NCBI GenBank assembly: GCA_031265345.1
Contig: JAISCU010000244.1
Coordinates: 1 to 7,745 of the forward strand
Source: Bifidobacteriaceae bacterium
GTDB lineage: Bacteria; Actinomycetota; Actinomycetes; Actinomycetales; WQXJ01
Length of the DNA stretch: 7,745 bases
Direction: 5' to 3'
How positions within the stretch are numbered: the first letter of the stretch is position 1; the number at the start of each line of letters is the position of its first letter. Shown one piece after another: positions 6,066-7,745 of this stretch. A program made the position numbers and the translations under genes. A model generated the notes under the pieces. That model was not told where the DNA came from. It ran no database searches and worked only from the letters and a program-made list of their open reading frames with translations.

Positions 6066-6911
6066 TCAGGCCCCGACCCGGAAGCGGACGAACCCGGAGA
6101 CGGTGCCGCCAGCGCCGGCCAGGACCTTGCCGACCCGCAGCTTGGGGTCCTTGGCGAAGGCCTGGTCCAGCAGCACGTTCTCCTTGAAGAACCCCTCCAG
6201 GCGTCCCTCCACGATCTTCGGGATGGCCTTGTCCGGCTTGCCCTCCTCGACGGCGGTCTCCTCGGCGATGCGGCGCTCGGCGGCGATGGTCTCGGCCGGG
6301 ACCTGCTCGCGGGAGACGTAGGTCGGAGTGTAGGCGGCGATGTGCATGGCGATATCGTGCGCCACCTTCGCGCCGTTCGCGTCGGTCGCCAACAGCACGC
6401 CGACCTGCGGCGGCAGGTCCTTGTTCGTGCGATGCAGATAGACCTCGACATGCTCGTCGCTGACCACGCCGACCCGGCGCAGCTGGATGCGCTCGCCGAG
6501 GGTCGCCGAGACCGCGTCGATGGCGTCCTGAACGGTCCCCTTGGCCGAGGTCAACGGCGATCCCAGGACCAGCGCGGCGTCTTCGGTGGCCACGGCGGCG
6601 GCCGCGCCCAAGACTTGCTGCGCCAGTTCGATGAAGGGCTTGGACTTGGCGACGAAGTCCGTCTCCGAGTTCAGTTCGATCAGCACGCCGGTCTGGCCGT
6701 CCTCGGTGGCGACCACCTCGGCCGCCACCAATCCGTCCGAGGTCGACCGGCCCTCGCGCTTGGCCAGGCCCTTCAGGCCCTTGACGCGGATGATCTCGAG
6801 CGCTTTGGCCTGGTCGCCCTGGGCCTCGTCGAGAGCCTTCTTGACGTCGAGCATGCCCGCGCCGGTCTTTTCCCTGAGCGCCTTGATGTCGGCGGTGGTG
6901 TAGTTCGCCAT
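6066..6911 (-). CDS. tsf: Elongation factor Ts
   Basis: This is the guanine-nucleotide exchange factor for EF-Tu, releasing GDP so that EF-Tu can rebind GTP in the cytoplasm. The 281-residue protein is full length. Residues 1-55 form the N-terminal UBA-like domain, with [16 protein letters not shown] at 12-27. The second family signature, [11 protein letters not shown], is at 79-89 and contains the TDFVA motif that contacts EF-Tu. The core continues with IAMHIAA (187-193) and [19 protein letters not shown] (232-250). The ATG at 6911 gives the canonical MANYT start. Upstream is an A/G-rich Shine-Dalgarno-like stretch, AAAGGAAG at 6930-6923, with a rather long 11-nt spacer. It follows rpsB by 21 nt with no terminator between, as in the classic rpsB-tsf operon. 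Identity is certain from the motifs. Confidence 0.98.
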   Translation of the reverse strand: MANYTTADIKALREKTGAGMLDVKKALDEAQGDQAKALEIIRVKGLKGLAKREGRSTSDGLVAAEVVATEDGQTGVLIELNSETDFVAKSKPFIELAQQVLGAAAAVATEDAALVLGSPLTSAKGTVQDAIDAVSATLGERIQLRRVGVVSDEHVEVYLHRTNKDLPPQVGVLLATDANGAKVAHDIAMHIAAYTPTYVSREQVPAETIAAERRIAEETAVEEGKPDKAIPKIVEGRLEGFFKENVLLDQAFAKDPKLRVGKVLAGAGGTVSGFVRFRVGA

Positions 6912-6932
6912 CGGTCTGGTTGCTTCCTTTGC

Positions 6933-7745
6933 TTAGCTTGTGACGTCTTTGGTGGTTTCGGCTTCGGGCTTGGTCTCGGGTTCGGCTTCGGCTGTGGCCG
7001 GGGGCCCGTCGCCCTGGTTGGACGATGCCGCCGAGTCTGGTCCGCCCTGCGCGGCGGGCCCAGCCGGGGTCGGTTCGGGCGCCGCTGAGGCTTGCGGCGC
7101 CGGGGTCGGCTCGCTGGCCGGGGCCGACTCACTGGCGCGGGCCGGCTCAGCGTTGGCGGTTGGCCCGGTGTTGGCGGTTGGCCCGGCGCTGGCAACCGGC
7201 TCGGTGTTGGCGGCCGGAGGGGACGGCTCGACCGCGGGCGCCGGTGCCGGTTTGGCAGCGGCTGGCGGCGCCTTTCGCGCGGGCGTCGGCCGAGGCGCGG
7301 ACGCTGGCTCCGATGCGGGCGCTGACTGGGGAACGGACTGGATGGCCTGCGCGACTGGCTCGGCCAACGGGGCGGGATGGGCTTCGGCTTCGATGGTGGC
7401 GGCGGCGGCATCCGCCACCGGCTGGGCCAACGGTGTCTCGGCGGCCTCGTCCGTCAGCTCGATCCCGACGATCCCTCCCTGGGACGCGGCGGCGACATCG
7501 GCGGACGTGCCATCACTGGCAGGAGCGGCCTTGGGCGGCGCGTCCAACTCCGTGACCACGGGCGCCTGCGGGCCGTCCACTGTGGCTTCGTCTTTGGCGA
7601 CGGCGCTGGTCTGGGGGCGCGCGGCCAGGACGGCTGCCACGGCCTCGTCGGAGAGCGGCACGGTGGCGTCGAAGGCGCCCGGCGCGTGCAGGAGTTCTTG
7701 CTCCCATTCGGCCAACGGCTCGGTCGGGGGTGGGGAATCCTCGTC
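6933..7745 (-). CDS. rpsB: Ribosomal protein S2 (uS2), C-terminal part with long disordered extension (5' end outside window)
   Basis: The minus frame is open from the window edge (7745) to a TAA stop at 6935-6933, giving 270 visible residues. S2 is a small-subunit protein near the 16S 3' end. The visible part starts D-E-D-S-P-P-P and then reads TEPLAEWEQELL (about residues 8-19), which matches the short conserved tail that ends S2 in many actinobacteria. A TTG at 7715 falls inside this motif and is not the start. About 250 residues follow; they are roughly 27% Ala and 17% Pro, also rich in Glu, Ser and Thr, have no Cys and lack aromatics after the first 30 or so. This composition predicts intrinsic disorder. 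The S2 core itself is not visible, so identity rests on the motif plus the position 21 nt upstream of tsf. The tail is much longer than the usual few dozen residues. An alternative is a separate Ala/Pro-rich protein, but no credible start exists in view. Confidence 0.82.
   Translation of the reverse strand, partial: DEDSPPPTEPLAEWEQELLHAPGAFDATVPLSDEAVAAVLAARPQTSAVAKDEATVDGPQAPVVTELDAPPKAAPASDGTSADVAAASQGGIVGIELTDEAAETPLAQPVADAAAATIEAEAHPAPLAEPVAQAIQSVPQSAPASEPASAPRPTPARKAPPAAAKPAPAPAVEPSPPAANTEPVASAGPTANTGPTANAEPARASESAPASEPTPAPQASAAPEPTPAGPAAQGGPDSAASSNQGDGPPATAEAEPETKPEAETTKDVTS
7152..7223 (-). repeat. 18-bp tandem repeat inside the rpsB tail
   Basis: About four head-to-tail 18-bp units lie at 7152-7169, 7170-7187, 7188-7205 and 7206-7223. 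The first two differ at one base (unit gttggcggttggcccggt on the plus strand). The third matches the first at about 12 of 18 positions, and the fourth matches mainly in its first half. Eighteen is a multiple of three, so unit gain or loss keeps the frame. On the coding strand each unit gives a hexapeptide of the type TANTGP, TANAEP or VASAGP. The flanking protein keeps a looser six-residue rhythm (for example APASEP), which suggests the tail grew by slippage or unequal exchange of short in-frame units. Confidence 0.75.

Noticed and set aside
5984..6451. N-terminal extension of pyrH over tsf
   Set aside because: The frame is open, but the residues are Arg/Ser/Pro-rich frameshadow of EF-Ts and the PyrH family starts close to 5983.
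6018..7088. Plus-strand ORF of 356 codons opposite tsf and the rpsB end
   Set aside because: Antisense to EF-Ts; the Gly/Leu/Arg/Asp-rich product and its Gly-Phe run arise from the complement of the Pro/Glu-rich S2 tail.
6773..7411. Minus-strand Pro/Arg-rich ORF of 212 codons over the rpsB tail and tsf start
   Set aside because: It is a shifted frame of the S2 tail running into tsf; the S2 frame is continuous to the window edge and carries the conserved motif.

Overview
The window is GC-rich (about two thirds G+C by eye) and carries a block of housekeeping genes, all on the minus strand, so the biological order runs from high to low coordinates. The order rpsB-tsf-pyrH-frr-cdsA-rlmN followed by a DivIVA-repeat gene is characteristic of Actinomycetota. 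So are the 'EPLAEWEQELL' tail of S2, the TIGR03543-like DivIVA repeats and the very high GC3. I cannot name a genus.

Layout in transcription order: (1) 7745-6933, the 3' part of rpsB. The S2 core lies off the window; what is visible is a very long, disordered Ala/Pro/Glu-rich C-terminal extension. (2) 6911-6066, tsf (EF-Ts). (3) 5983-5246, pyrH (UMP kinase), after an 82-nt gap with a 10-bp-period direct repeat. (4) 5190-4633, frr (ribosome recycling factor). Its 55-nt leader contains a duplicated 9-mer and a possible 11-codon leader ORF ending on the frr start. (5) 4633-3704, cdsA (CDP-diacylglycerol synthase). (6) 3707-2565, rlmN (23S rRNA/tRNA m2A methyltransferase). (7) 2565-2017, a soluble protein with four DivIVA-type repeats. 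(8) 1844-309, a DASS/SLC13 di- or tricarboxylate transporter after a 172-nt gap. (9) 271-68, a 67-residue hypothetical protein.

The frr, cdsA, rlmN and DivIVA-repeat genes are joined by 1- or 4-base stop/start overlaps (TGATG, ATGA, TGATG), so they are probably one translationally coupled unit. The cluster joins translation (S2, EF-Ts, RRF, RlmN) with UDP supply for nucleotide and cell-wall synthesis (PyrH), phospholipid precursor synthesis (CdsA) and a possible polar or septal protein. The transporter and the small ORF are probably a separate transcription unit. I recall dxr and other isoprenoid genes often following rlmN in actinobacteria; here a transporter follows instead.

I see no mobile element, CRISPR array, tRNA or rRNA, and no convincing rho-independent terminator. 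The window is mostly ordinary core genome. The points most worth a second look are the S2 tail, the duplicated two-repeat module of the DivIVA-like protein, and the frr leader.
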